Of a DNA stretch of 64,000 nt, positions 55,213 through 64,000 are shown piece by piece (position 1 is the stretch's first letter; each line of letters starts with the position of its first letter). The notes below the pieces were generated by a model. That model searched no databases and was not told the DNA's origin. It was given only the letters and a program-made list of their open reading frames with translations. The position numbers and the translations under genes are program-made. The stretch comes from Dyadobacter luteus (lineage in GTDB: Bacteria > Bacteroidota > Bacteroidia > Cytophagales > Spirosomataceae): positions 1 to 64,000 of the forward strand of contig NZ_QNUL01000009.1 in assembly GCF_003383615.1 (NCBI RefSeq), in the 5' to 3' direction.

Positions 55213-55220
55213 TACTTTTG
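55213..55220 (+). promoter_or_regulatory. -7 promoter box (TACTTTTG)
   Basis: TACTTTTG matches TAnnTTTG exactly, 23 bases before the GTG at 55244, predicting a very short leader. Confidence 0.5.
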
Positions 55221-55243
55221 AAATTGGCTCAATATTGATAAAT

Positions 55244-55747
55244 GTGATACAGCAAAAGAGACTTAGGAAAAGTGTGAGCCTTACGGTAACACAAAGCAAA
55301 AAACTGAACGAACTCAGTGCGTTTGACGGACTGGATCCGGTGGAGCACGTAAAGCGAGCTATTGACGAGTACTTGTCGAAGCAAAAGGTGGAATTCGTGC
55401 CCCCGAAGGCTAACGAAATTGTAGCAAAAATAAAAGAATCCGTACCGGCTGAAAATATGAAGGGTGCCGTTTGGGTGTCGGGAGAAGTGGACAGATATCA
55501 GTTCTCAGCATTAATCCTGAAAATTCCGGCGAAAATTGCGATTGAAAAAGGACGTATTTCCAAGCTTTCGATCTGGGACCCGGAAATGATGGAGAGCACC
55601 GGAAGCTTTATTGGCTCCTGCATCGTCAACTTTGATCGCGGCTGGGACATCAAGCCAAGTATTATCGCTGAACCTTTCTTCAACAGTGTGATGACTGTGC
55701 TCAAACAGCGCACCGACATGAAAACAAAAGAACGGGCTGTTAAATAA
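55244..55747 (+). CDS. Hypothetical cytoplasmic protein, 167 residues
   Basis: A soluble protein without signal peptide. Its first 45 residues (KRLRKSVSLTVTQSKKLNEL ... VKRAIDEYLSKQKVE) resemble a ribbon-helix-helix or short helical DNA-binding segment. The remainder is an alpha-beta domain with FSALILKIPAKIAIEKGRI and IVNFDRGWDIKP. No family is recognised with confidence. The start is GTG 55244 (alternative TTG 55235), chosen from the distance to the -7 box. Confidence 0.65.
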   Translation: MIQQKRLRKSVSLTVTQSKKLNELSAFDGLDPVEHVKRAIDEYLSKQKVEFVPPKANEIVAKIKESVPAENMKGAVWVSGEVDRYQFSALILKIPAKIAIEKGRISKLSIWDPEMMESTGSFIGSCIVNFDRGWDIKPSIIAEPFFNSVMTVLKQRTDMKTKERAVK

Positions 55748-55776
55748 CCCGTTCTCTCTCGATTTCCTATATATTC

Positions 55777-57489
55777 TTATCTCCCCGATTTCTTTCCAAG
55801 GTACTCCTCTATTTCTTTCAGCGAAAGTGCATTAAATGTCATATCACTGGTAAGTCCGCCTTTACGTGCAACTGCTACGCCATAATGCATATCCAGATAG
55901 CCTTCTCTTGCATGGGCATCCGGATTAATACTCAACATCACCCCTTTTTCAAGACAATACTCAATCCAGCGCCAGTCCAGATCCAGCCGCCAGGGCGAGG
56001 CATTAATCTCCATCACCACCTGATTCGCTGCACACGCATCAATCACGGCTTTATGATCAATCGGATATCCTTCCCGGGAAAGTAGCAAACGACCTGTAGG
56101 ATGACCCAATATCGTTGTGTAAGGATTCTCAATTGCTTTAATCAGCCTTGCTGTAGCCTTCTCAATGGGCATACTCAGATTGCTGTGTACGGACGCGACA
56201 ATGTAATCAAAGCTTGCCAGCACTTCCTGCGGATAGTCCAGAGAACCATCACCCAAAATATCAGATTCTATTCCTTTCAGGATTTTGAAAGGTTTATCAG
56301 GATTTTCCTCAGCGAAACGGGCATTGAGCACGGCAATCTCCTGATGCTGACGCATTACGTCTTCCACTTTCAGGCCTTGTGCATAGGTGGCCGTTTGGGA
56401 GTGGTCAGCTATTCCCAGATATTCAAAACCCAGTTCCCTGCAATACAATGCCATCTGTTCGAGCGTGTCCTGACCGTCTGAGTAAGTACTGTGATTATGC
56501 AGGATGCCTTTAAGATCATCCCATGTAACGAGTTGATCAGAAGTATGATTTTGCACCCAGGCAAACTCCCCTGCTCCTTCTCTCATTTCAGGCACTATAA
56601 ACGGCAATTCGGCGCTCCGGTAAATGGCTTCTTCACTCTCAACAGCACCAAAATGAGCATGCTTCCAGATTGTACTTCCCGCAACGGTAGCATAGCCCAG
56701 GTGATCCTGTCCGGCAGATTCAATAAACAGTTCATTGACCATACGTTCAGGTTTAACCGCGACAATCTCGACCTGAACCGCTACATCCTGAACTTTCCCC
56801 TTCCACACAAATGGTGAAGAATTCTTTTCATCCTGAACCAACCAGTCTATATTTCTAAGCACGTCCTGCAATTGACCTGCAGATTCCGTTTTCACCAGAA
56901 TCCTTACCAAGTTTACGATTTCAGACCTGCGTCTTATATCTCCCGCTATTTCTACCTGCTGAAAACTTTGCTGTAAAGCATTCGTGATCTTCTGCGCCAC
57001 CAATTCTGCTTTATCCATTCTGAGTTTACCAGCCTGGTCTTTAATGAAAGCAAGGGAGTCGAGGATTTTCTGTTGCGTACTTCCTCCAAAACCCTTGACT
57101 TTGGATACTGTTCCGTTCAGGCATGCCAATTCCAGTTCATGCAGGTTATCAATACCGAGTTCTTTCCAGAGCACAGCAATTTTCTTTGGTCCAATCCCTT
57201 TAATATTGAACATCTCCATCACACCGGGAGGCGTGCTATTCAGCAGCTCATCCAATTCGGGAAAAGTCCCGGTCCGTACGATCTCAATAATCTTCCCGGC
57301 TGTGCTTTTTCCTACCCCTTGCAGTTTTGTGAGCTCATCCTGACTCATCAATTGCAACTCCCCATCTTTGTATTTGTCAAGATAAAAGGCTGCAACACCA
57401 TAGGTTTTGACCCTATTGGGATCTGCGCCGTGGAGCTCCAGCAGTTTGGTGGTGAGTTCAAATATTTCTACGATTTCGGAATTGCTCAT
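55777..57489 (-). CDS. polX: PolX-family protein (HhH, nucleotidyltransferase-like, PHP domains), polymerase site eroded
   Basis: A 570-residue protein laid out like bacterial PolX: helix-hairpin-helix motifs (LQGVGKSTAGKI, IKGIGPKKI, VKGFGGSTQQKI), an X-family nucleotidyltransferase-like region (about 155-315), and a C-terminal PHP domain (about 327-570). The PHP metal site looks complete: HNHSTYSDG (His331, His333), ADHS, GIESDI, ASVHS, GHPTGR and NPDAH. In the polymerase site, however, AGDIRRRSEIVNLVRILV has Leu194 and Arg196 where PolX needs two Asp. It probably keeps nuclease or phosphatase activity but not DNA synthesis. Monocistronic; a DNA-repair role is inferred. Confidence 0.9.
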   Translation of the reverse strand: MSNSEIVEIFELTTKLLELHGADPNRVKTYGVAAFYLDKYKDGELQLMSQDELTKLQGVGKSTAGKIIEIVRTGTFPELDELLNSTPPGVMEMFNIKGIGPKKIAVLWKELGIDNLHELELACLNGTVSKVKGFGGSTQQKILDSLAFIKDQAGKLRMDKAELVAQKITNALQQSFQQVEIAGDIRRRSEIVNLVRILVKTESAGQLQDVLRNIDWLVQDEKNSSPFVWKGKVQDVAVQVEIVAVKPERMVNELFIESAGQDHLGYATVAGSTIWKHAHFGAVESEEAIYRSAELPFIVPEMREGAGEFAWVQNHTSDQLVTWDDLKGILHNHSTYSDGQDTLEQMALYCRELGFEYLGIADHSQTATYAQGLKVEDVMRQHQEIAVLNARFAEENPDKPFKILKGIESDILGDGSLDYPQEVLASFDYIVASVHSNLSMPIEKATARLIKAIENPYTTILGHPTGRLLLSREGYPIDHKAVIDACAANQVVMEINASPWRLDLDWRWIEYCLEKGVMLSINPDAHAREGYLDMHYGVAVARKGGLTSDMTFNALSLKEIEEYLGKKSGR

Positions 57490-57606
57490 ACGGAAGTAAT
57501 AATAATGATACGCGAATTACGAGTTTTGAAGCCGAAACCGCAATAGCGAACAGTATTAATATGATCAGGTCTGCTTCTGATTCAAAATTCAAATGAATAT
57601 AACATC

Positions 57607-58173
57607 ATGGCAGGTATTCAGATAACCGATGTGATCTATCCCAACTACAGAAATGAATGGCGGAATTGGCTTCAGGAGCACTTCGATTCAGCCAGCGAAG
57701 TGTGGGTGGCTATTCCCAAAAAAGAAAAGACAATGGATTACAATGATATCATTGAAGAAGCATTGTGTTACAATTGGATTGACAGCACACTCAAAACCCT
57801 GGACGAAAACTACACTGCCCAGCGGATGAGTCCGCGCCGTAGCAAGGCCGGATTTTCGCAGCTAAACATCGAACGTATCAGACTCATACTCTCGCAAGGC
57901 CTGGTTCACCCCAGGTTCACACAAACATTAAAAGAGATAGCTGACGCACCGTTTGTATATGCACCTGATATATTAAAAGCGATTGAAAATAGTCCAGAAG
58001 CATGGCGGCATTTTCAATCATTTCCTGAGGCTTATAAACGATTGAAAGTTGCCTCCATAGAAACGGCCAGAAAAGATGGCGCGGTATTCGAAAAACGGCT
58101 CAATACGTTTATTTCTCAATGCGAACAAAACAAAATGGTAGCAGGTAGCGCGGGAATGAGTAAGTATTTCTGA
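57607..58173 (+). CDS. YdeI/OmpD-associated family protein
   Basis: A 188-residue cytoplasmic protein matching the YdeI family. The N-terminal part has WRNWLQEHFDSASEVWVAIPKK and EEALCYNWIDSTLKTLDE, then QRMSPRRSKAGFSQLNIERI, and the C-terminal helical part includes AWRHFQSFPEAYKRL and IETARKDGAVFEKRL. Family members are linked to stress and antimicrobial-peptide tolerance without a known reaction. The epimerase gene starts about 100 bases downstream. Confidence 0.85.
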   Translation: MAGIQITDVIYPNYRNEWRNWLQEHFDSASEVWVAIPKKEKTMDYNDIIEEALCYNWIDSTLKTLDENYTAQRMSPRRSKAGFSQLNIERIRLILSQGLVHPRFTQTLKEIADAPFVYAPDILKAIENSPEAWRHFQSFPEAYKRLKVASIETARKDGAVFEKRLNTFISQCEQNKMVAGSAGMSKYF

Positions 58174-58276
58174 CCGGAAGCAAGGTTTGAAAACCACATC
58201 ATTAGGAATAGCCCATACTCCCCTTTATTCAGTACAAGAAAAAACTGAATATTTAACAATACCCTATTCCATCCTT

Positions 58277-59551
58277 ATGATTTCTGACCAACTGAAAGCC
58301 TGGCGCGATGAAGCCCATCAGCATTTAACCACCGAACTATTACCTTTTTGGGAGAACCGATGTGTGGACACAGTAAACGGCGGCTTCATTACACATTTCG
58401 ATACGGATGGTAATGATTCCGGCGAAGACGAAAAATCTCTGATAGCCCAAACCCGCACTGTTTATACATTTTCGGCCGCGCATCGTGCCGGCTACGGTGA
58501 AGGTCGCTATGCTGAAATTGCCCGCCATGGTGTCGATTTTCTCATCACTAAAATGTGGGATGCAGAACATGAAGGTTTTTACTGGCTCATGGACCGCAAA
58601 GGCAATGTTAAAATTGACGAGAAAATTGTTTACGGTCATAGTTTTGCTATTTACAGTCTGGCTGAATATACCCTTGCAACGGGAGATGCCCGCGGATTGC
58701 ACTATGCCGAAAAAGTTTTCGACCTGCTCCAAAAACATGGAGCCGACACATATTTTGGAGGCTACTTCGAAATGTTTCACAGGAACTGGGACTTGAAAGG
58801 AGCTGGATCAGCTGGTGGCGACCGCAAGACATTAGACGCACACATGCACCTGATGGAGGCATTCACTACCTTGTATGAAGCCAGCGGCAAACAGGTTCAC
58901 CGGCGCAAATTGCTGGAAATAATCGAATTACTGGTGCACAAAATTATGCATCCTGTACATGGCACTGGTATTCCGCAATTCTGGGCAGATTGGTCGGTAG
59001 CTCCGCAAATCAAATTTGATATCATCTGGGGCTGGGACCGTTTTTCTGAAGATGGATTCAAAAGTTCGGCAGAAGACAACACCAGTTACGGACACAATGT
59101 GGAGTTTGCCTGGCTGCTGATGCACGCGCTGGATATAGCGGGAGTACCTTATTCTCAGTATGAAACACAACTTCTGAAATCGCTGGACCATGCCGTGCAA
59201 TATGGTATTGACTGGGAGCACGGGGGAGTTTATGTGGAAGGGTCACACGATGGAACTGTTTACGATCGTGAAAAAGAATTCTGGCAGCAGGCAGAGGTGC
59301 TCATCGGTATGCTGGATGCCTATCGGGTATGTGGTAAAAGTGATTATCTGAACGCATATGAGAGCACACACAGATTTGTATTCGACAAAATGATTAAACA
59401 TCAGGTAGGTGAATGGCTACCGCTGCTCACCAGGCAAGGTGAGCCTATATGGAAACACATGAGCCATTCCTGGAAAGTGAATTACCATTCGGTCAGATCG
59501 ATGGTACAGGGAATCATCAGGTTGGATAAACTGATACAGATTGAATCCTGA
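58277..59551 (+). CDS. AGE family epimerase (N-acylglucosamine/cellobiose 2-epimerase)
   Basis: A 424-residue cytoplasmic enzyme with the (alpha/alpha)6 barrel of the AGE family. Recognisable pieces are LLPFWENRCVDTVNGGFITHF, AQTRTVYTFSAAHRAGYGEG, KIVYGHSFAIYSLAEY, SYGHNVEFAWLLMHAL, EKEFWQQAEVLIGMLDAY and SHSWKVNYHSVRSM. The catalytic His residues of the family fall in GHNVEFAW and the final WKVNYHSVR. The length and GGYFEMFHRNWDLKG suit cellobiose 2-epimerase, but sugar specificity cannot be decided. The ATG at 58277 is used; the open frame upstream begins with TTG 58187. Confidence 0.9.
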   Translation: MISDQLKAWRDEAHQHLTTELLPFWENRCVDTVNGGFITHFDTDGNDSGEDEKSLIAQTRTVYTFSAAHRAGYGEGRYAEIARHGVDFLITKMWDAEHEGFYWLMDRKGNVKIDEKIVYGHSFAIYSLAEYTLATGDARGLHYAEKVFDLLQKHGADTYFGGYFEMFHRNWDLKGAGSAGGDRKTLDAHMHLMEAFTTLYEASGKQVHRRKLLEIIELLVHKIMHPVHGTGIPQFWADWSVAPQIKFDIIWGWDRFSEDGFKSSAEDNTSYGHNVEFAWLLMHALDIAGVPYSQYETQLLKSLDHAVQYGIDWEHGGVYVEGSHDGTVYDREKEFWQQAEVLIGMLDAYRVCGKSDYLNAYESTHRFVFDKMIKHQVGEWLPLLTRQGEPIWKHMSHSWKVNYHSVRSMVQGIIRLDKLIQIES

Positions 59552-59817
59552 ACAGCCATTTACAAGAAATGATCAGGAATTATTTTAGACAAAATTGGGA
59601 AAAATATGCTCATATTTTCGTAAATAAATGTCTGTACTAATCATTCCAAACGCTCATGTAAACTAGATAAAGTACTGAAAAATAACATTTTGAGTCAATT
59701 TTAACCAGCTATAGAATTCCTAATGCAGTCATTGGAACAGTTTATTTATAGTTATTTGCAAAGACGCTTTATTAACAAGCTGAAACCAAATATTAAAAAA
59801 CTAAAAACCAAATAATC

Positions 59818-60015
59818 ATGAGTGCGTTCACACAACAAGTAAAAGGAAACTGGAATGAGTTGAAAGGAAAGTTTAAGCAGCAGTATGCTGACTTGACCGA
59901 CGATGATCTGCTATATGAAGAGGGAAAGGAAGATGAGCTGCTTGGTAAACTTCAAAAGAAACTGGGCAAAACCAGGGAAGAAGTTGAGAGCGAAGTAGAT
60001 CGCTGGACACGGTAG
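59818..60015 (+). CDS. CsbD family stress-response protein
   Basis: A 65-residue charged helical protein with the CsbD signature QQVKGNWNELKGKFKQQYADLTDDDL and KEDELLGKLQKKLGKTREEV. CsbD proteins are small, abundant and induced by general stress; their molecular action is unknown. Short gene with its own terminator; the 266 bases before it hold no other gene and are AT-rich. Confidence 0.93.
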   Translation: MSAFTQQVKGNWNELKGKFKQQYADLTDDDLLYEEGKEDELLGKLQKKLGKTREEVESEVDRWTR

Positions 60016-60040
60016 ATTTCCATTCGCATTCCAATAATGA

Positions 60041-60073
60041 GCCTCCGGAACACAATGTTTCGGAGGCTTTTTT
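60041..60073 (+). terminator. Rho-independent terminator after csbD
   Basis: GCCTCCG and CGGAGGC form the stem and TTTTTT follows, 25 bases after the stop. Confidence 0.9.
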
Positions 60074-60156
60074 GTGCCCGATTTCAGTCTGTAAGGAAAT
60101 AGTGTAATTATCCCCACAAAAAGGAATTTTAAGTGGTTCTTCTGGGTATCCTTGAG

Positions 60157-60164
60157 TAGCTTTG
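60157..60164 (+). promoter_or_regulatory. -7 promoter box (TAGCTTTG) for cydAB
   Basis: TAGCTTTG matches TAnnTTTG exactly. It overlaps the TTG at 60162 that would begin the longest reading frame, which rules that start out and favours ATG 60204 or 60231. Confidence 0.55.
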
Positions 60165-60230
60165 AACGATTGTCTGGAGGACCTCAAAAGGGCTCTGGCA
60201 AGCATGGCGAATACTTCACTTTTGTATCTT

Positions 60231-61538
60231 ATGGACGATTTCATAGCTGCCCGCTCGCAGATGGCTCTTTCTCTGGGCTTTCACATTATATTTTCCTGCA
60301 TTGGTATGGTGATGCCCTTTTTTATGGCCGTATCCCACTATTACTATCTGAGAACAAACGAGAACGTTTACAAAAATGTAACAAAAGCCTGGAGTAAAGG
60401 CGTAGCTATCTTCTTTGCTACAGGCGCAGTATCGGGCACCGTACTTTCTTTTGAGCTCGGGCTGCTATGGCCCGAGTTTATGAAACATGCCGGGCCCATT
60501 TTCGGAATGCCATTCTCCCTGGAAGGAACAGCATTTTTTATCGAAGCGATTGCTCTTGGCTTTTATCTGTATGGCTGGGACAGATTCAACAAATGGTTTC
60601 ACTGGTTCACTGGTGTTATCGTTGGCGTCAGCGGACTCGCATCCGGTATTTTGGTGGTCGCAGCCAATGCGTGGATGAATAGTCCTGCCGGATTCGACTA
60701 CGTAAACGGAGAATATATCAACATTGACCCTATCAAAGCCATGTTTAATGATGCATGGTTTTCTCAGGCGCTGCACATGACAATTGCGGCGTTTGTCGCT
60801 ACTGGTTTTGCGGTAGCCGGCGTTCATGCACTGATGATCCTCAAAGGGAACAACGTGCTCTTTCATAGTAAATCATTTAAAATTGCAGCGCTCTTTGGCT
60901 GTACAGCCGCTTTAATACAACCATTAAGCGGCGACATATCTGCCAAGGATGTTGCAGAAAGGCAACCTGCCAAGCTCGCTGCAATGGAAGCACACTTTCA
61001 TACTGAAAAGTCTGCTGCGCTGATTGTGGGTGGTATTCCTGACGAAGAAAAACAGGAAGTTAAATATGCTGTCAAACTACCGGGATTTCTGAGTTTTCTG
61101 GCGCATGGAGATTTTAGCTCCGAAGTTACGGGCCTGGACCGCATACCTAAAAAGGATCACCCGCCTGTCGCCATCACACACTACGCCTTCCAGATTATGG
61201 TAGGAACGGGTATGCTGATGATGCTTGTTGCGGCCATTTACTTTCTGGCATTATGGAAAAAAAGGGACTGGCTTTCACATCCTTTGCTTTTTAAACTCTT
61301 TGTAATTGCAACCCCACTTGGATTTATCGCCGTGGAAGCCGGATGGACCGTAACTGAGGTAGGCAGACAGCCCTGGATTATCAACGGCATCATGCGTACC
61401 GCCGACGCTGTAACGCCTATGCCTGGTATTGTCTATTCGTTTTATACTTTTTCCGCAGTGTATGCCTCACTGGCCGTTTTTGTTGCATTTATGCTTTACA
61501 GGCAGATTAAGATGGTGGGAAGGCTGTATAATGATTAG
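60231..61538 (+). CDS. cydA: Cytochrome bd ubiquinol oxidase subunit I (CydA)
   Basis: A 435-residue inner-membrane subunit with about nine membrane segments that oxidises quinol and reduces oxygen. The start at ATG 60231 gives MDDFIAARSQMALSLGFHII, matching the usual N-terminus with heme ligand His18; an ATG at 60204 would add nine residues. The second heme His lies in WFSQALHMTIAAF, and the GRQPWIINGIMRTADAV motif near the end is the conserved GRQPW. The periplasmic Q-loop is of the short type. CydB follows after 160 bases. Likely used at low oxygen. Confidence 0.95.
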   Translation: MDDFIAARSQMALSLGFHIIFSCIGMVMPFFMAVSHYYYLRTNENVYKNVTKAWSKGVAIFFATGAVSGTVLSFELGLLWPEFMKHAGPIFGMPFSLEGTAFFIEAIALGFYLYGWDRFNKWFHWFTGVIVGVSGLASGILVVAANAWMNSPAGFDYVNGEYINIDPIKAMFNDAWFSQALHMTIAAFVATGFAVAGVHALMILKGNNVLFHSKSFKIAALFGCTAALIQPLSGDISAKDVAERQPAKLAAMEAHFHTEKSAALIVGGIPDEEKQEVKYAVKLPGFLSFLAHGDFSSEVTGLDRIPKKDHPPVAITHYAFQIMVGTGMLMMLVAAIYFLALWKKRDWLSHPLLFKLFVIATPLGFIAVEAGWTVTEVGRQPWIINGIMRTADAVTPMPGIVYSFYTFSAVYASLAVFVAFMLYRQIKMVGRLYND

Positions 61539-61698
61539 CTATCGGCTATCGAGAGATTACAGAATTTAAAAGACAGTTCCGGAACGGCGAATAACCACGT
61601 AGCCATTTCCGGGGTGTTTTCCAATTTAGAAAGTGCCAGGATGTGTGGACAATAGTCCGTCGTCTATGGTCAGCATTAACAACTAACCATTAAAAAAG

Positions 61699-62715
61699 GT
61701 GTTATACGTAGTCATTACCTACCTATGGGCTTCGATTTTGCTTTATCTTCTGTTGGGAGGAGCAGATTTCGGTGCTGGGATTATTGAGCTTTTTACCTCC
61801 AGAAAAAATAAAGGAGTAACCCGTAAAACGCTTTATTCTGCCATTGGACCTATCTGGGAAGCGAACCACATGTGGCTCATTATTGCCATCGTGATTCTCT
61901 TTGTAGGCTTTCCTGTTATCTACACTACCATGTCGGTGCACCTGCATATTCCGCTCACGGTAATGCTCCTGGGAATTATCGCGAGAGGAACTGCATTTAC
62001 ATTCAGACATTATGATGCCGTTGAGGACGACATGCAAAACCTGTACAATCCTATATTCGCCTGGTCCAGCTTCATCACTCCGTTGTTTTTAGGAATCATT
62101 GCCGGCAGTGCGGTTTCCGGACATATAGATACAAAGGCGACAAGCTTTCTTGACGCCTACATATTCTCATGGCTGCACTGGTTTGCTGTTGCGGTCGGCT
62201 TGTTTACGGCAGCTATCTGCGGATTTCTTGCTTCTGTATATCTGATCGGAGAAACAGATAACGATCATGACCGGCTCAGATTTGCGCATAAAGCCCAGTT
62301 CTTTAACATCGCTGCTGTTTTGTGCGGGATTCTGGTATTCGCAGCTGCTTTCGCGGAAAACATTCCCTTGCTCGACTGGGTATTCGGAAACTGGGTAGGC
62401 AGGATTGCAATCCTTTTTGCTACGCTCTCGCTGGTGTTGATGTGGTATTTGCTCTACCAGGGCAGGATTGGTCTGCTCAGACCGCTTGCCGGTTTTCAGG
62501 TGACGATGATTCTGATTACAACTACATACAGACACTTCCCAAATATTGTTCTTCTTAAAAACGGGGGATACCTCTCACTGCTCGAACATAGCGGACATGA
62601 AAAGACGGTGTACACACTGGGTATGGCTCTGCTGTTGGGTAGTATTTTAATCTTACCCGCCCTGTTCTATCTGATTTACAGTTTCCAGAAAAAAGGAGCT
62701 TCTCAGGCTCATTAA
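61699..62715 (+). CDS. cydB: Cytochrome bd ubiquinol oxidase subunit II (CydB)
   Basis: A 338-residue membrane protein with about eight hydrophobic segments. The family motifs are the N-terminal LLLGGADFGAGIIELF, then GPIWEANHMWLIIAIVILF and GIIARGTAFTFRHYDAV. It begins with GTG at 61699 after an A-rich leader. It assembles with CydA. No CydX-like small subunit frame was identified behind it. Confidence 0.95.
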   Translation: MLYVVITYLWASILLYLLLGGADFGAGIIELFTSRKNKGVTRKTLYSAIGPIWEANHMWLIIAIVILFVGFPVIYTTMSVHLHIPLTVMLLGIIARGTAFTFRHYDAVEDDMQNLYNPIFAWSSFITPLFLGIIAGSAVSGHIDTKATSFLDAYIFSWLHWFAVAVGLFTAAICGFLASVYLIGETDNDHDRLRFAHKAQFFNIAAVLCGILVFAAAFAENIPLLDWVFGNWVGRIAILFATLSLVLMWYLLYQGRIGLLRPLAGFQVTMILITTTYRHFPNIVLLKNGGYLSLLEHSGHEKTVYTLGMALLLGSILILPALFYLIYSFQKKGASQAH

Positions 62716-62737
62716 TATTTAAGACTTAGGCCTGAAA

Positions 62738-62770
62738 GTCCTGCTGATCCAAACAGCAGGACCGCTCCTT
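62738..62770 (+). terminator. Terminator-like hairpin after cydB
   Basis: GTCCTGCTG and CAGCAGGAC form a perfect 9-bp stem around seven bases, followed by a C/T-rich stretch with TTTT. Confidence 0.7.
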
Positions 62771-63230
62771 TTATCAGGCAATAATATAAGCAAGTGACTG
62801 CGTATTTCAATGGATCAAAATAAACAGATATACTCCATTTCCTGTAACATATTAACCCGCTTTCATCTCTCACCTTTCTGCATTAAATCACCTGCTAACT
62901 ATAGTTTCCAAAATATCTGAAGCCACCTGTACTTCTTTGAAAAGTTAAATAATTCATTGGTTAAAATGATTCCTAATAAATACAGAATATTTTAAGTACA
63001 ATTTCAAAACTTAAAATACAATAGATTAGACATAACCGTTTACTCAAAATTTAATTTTTCAATTACATAAATACCCAAAATAAAACCTCACAAATATTAC
63101 GCTCCTTTTACCAAAATTATCGCATCTTAAAACGATATTAACTGAAAGCCGCAAGTAGCCTGTAACAGAGCAAATTGTCATTTTTCTTTTTAGTTACTTT
63201 AACCAAAGTAAACATAAACCAGAAAGACTT
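62771..63230. other. AT-rich intergenic region upstream of the fourth SusC
   Basis: About 460 bases without a gene, strongly AT-rich between 62900 and 63200. It must contain the susC promoter; the best local candidate around 63190-63200 (TTACTTTA) matches the -7 consensus only partly. No palindrome stood out. Confidence 0.5.
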
Positions 63231-64000
63231 ATGAGAGCTAAATTACCATGGTTACTGTTGCTACTTCTCATGACAACGGTCGTGAAAGCACAGACGAGTT
63301 CAATTTCCGGTGTGGTTGTGGCGAAGGAAGATAACTTACCTATGCCGGGGGTAACAATACGTGTTTCAGGAACTTCGACGGGAACACAAACCGATGTGGA
63401 CGGCAAGTTCAAAATCGACGTTTCGCAAGGTGCAAAACTGGTCGCTTCCTTTATAGGATACACAACCCAGGAAATTCCCGTCACATCCCAAACCAACTAC
63501 AAGATTACGCTGGTGGCTGAAGCCAAAGCGCTACAAGAACTGGTTGTTGTAGGATATGGAGAGCAAAACCGCCGGACAGTGACAGGCGCTATTTCATCCG
63601 TATCCGCAGAGCAAATCAAAAATATCCCAAGTCCCAGTCCTGACCAACTTCTGCAAGGACGAAGCCCGGGCGTGCAGGTAAGTGCCGGTTCAGGTGAGCC
63701 TGGAAGTGCCATTATGGTACGCGTGCGAGGCGCTACTTCAATCAACGCAAGTTCAGAGCCTCTTTACGTAATCGATGGAGTACCTATCGTATCTCAAAAC
63801 CTGGCCAGATCCACTTTCGGCCAACCCAGCAACCCGCTTGCCGACCTGAACCCATCTGATATTGAATCCATGGAGATTCTCAAAGATGCATCTGCAACAG
63901 CTATTTACGGTGCACGCGCCGCGAACGGGGTTATCCTGATTACAACGAAAAGAGGTAAAGCAGGGAAACCTACCATATCCATTTCCTCCTACGTCGGAAC
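63231..64000 (+). CDS. SusC/RagA family TonB-linked receptor, N-terminal part (cut by right edge)
   Basis: The frame opened by ATG 63231 stays open to the end of the window, giving 256 residues. A signal peptide (MRAKLPWLLLLLLMTTVVKAQ) leads to a carboxypeptidase-regulatory-like domain (GVVVAKEDNLPMPGVTIRV). The plug follows with LQELVVVGYGEQNRRTVTGA, VRVRGATSINASSEPLYVID and ATAIYGARAANGVILITTKR. No STN domain. A SusD gene is expected beyond the edge. Confidence 0.95.
   Translation, partial: MRAKLPWLLLLLLMTTVVKAQTSSISGVVVAKEDNLPMPGVTIRVSGTSTGTQTDVDGKFKIDVSQGAKLVASFIGYTTQEIPVTSQTNYKITLVAEAKALQELVVVGYGEQNRRTVTGAISSVSAEQIKNIPSPSPDQLLQGRSPGVQVSAGSGEPGSAIMVRVRGATSINASSEPLYVIDGVPIVSQNLARSTFGQPSNPLADLNPSDIESMEILKDASATAIYGARAANGVILITTKRGKAGKPTISISSYVG

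Noticed and set aside
60162..60230. Longer CydA N-terminus starting at TTG 60162
   Set aside because: A perfect -7 promoter box overlaps this codon and CydA homology begins at the ATG at 60231.

Overview
The window looks like a chromosomal segment of a free-living Bacteroidota, most likely of the Cytophagales (a Dyadobacter/Spirosoma-like relative; the genus is inferred from gene content only). The signs are three complete SusC/SusD pairs plus a fourth SusC cut by the right edge, a Bacteroidota-type ECF sigma/FecR pair, type IX secretion (T9SS) C-terminal tails, LytS/LytTR two-component pairs, the near absence of Shine-Dalgarno sites, and promoter -7 boxes of the form TAnnTTTG.

Layout. 1-3110: a mobile-looking end, with an IS66 fragment cut by the window edge (tnpA and the first codons of tnpB), a trypsin-like protease interrupted by an in-frame TAG, a divergent tyrosine recombinase, and tRNA-Asp(GTC), whose 3' end faces the recombinase. 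3280-8440: housekeeping and exported enzymes (SGNH esterase, outer-membrane barrel, alkaline phosphatase, GT39-like glycosyltransferase). 8751-16506: ECF sigma, FecR anti-sigma, SusC with STN domain, SusD and an exported EEP-family phosphodiesterase, a regulated uptake locus. 16610-18253: universal stress protein and a Gre/Rnk-like factor. 18489-27057: two giant paralogous exported proteins, each with about seven repeats and a T9SS tail. 27174-37991 (minus strand): a tight operon SusC-SusD-DoxX-like-DoxX-like-cytochrome c-SoxC-like sulfite dehydrogenase, followed by an FAD oxidoreductase; this is the most unusual system here. 38346-39841: a small divergent metal locus around a perfect 7-1-7 palindrome. 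40286-45375: a SusCD pair preceded by a perfect 20-bp palindrome. 45616-54233: two LytS/LytTR pairs among exported peptidases (M61, S41), a small exported protein and a VOC protein. 54428-60015: a lipoprotein, an unknown protein, a PolX/PHP protein whose polymerase site is eroded, a YdeI-like protein, an AGE epimerase and CsbD. 60231-62715: cytochrome bd oxidase CydAB. 63231-64000: start of the fourth SusC.

How the genes work together. The SusCD pairs import oligomeric or complexed nutrients across the outer membrane. One is wired to an ECF/anti-sigma switch and a periplasmic phosphodiesterase. Another is co-transcribed with a predicted periplasmic molybdenum sulfite dehydrogenase, its cytochrome c and two DoxX-like membrane proteins, which suggests uptake coupled to oxidation of a sulfur-containing substrate. 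All functional calls come from reading translated motifs; no database search was possible.
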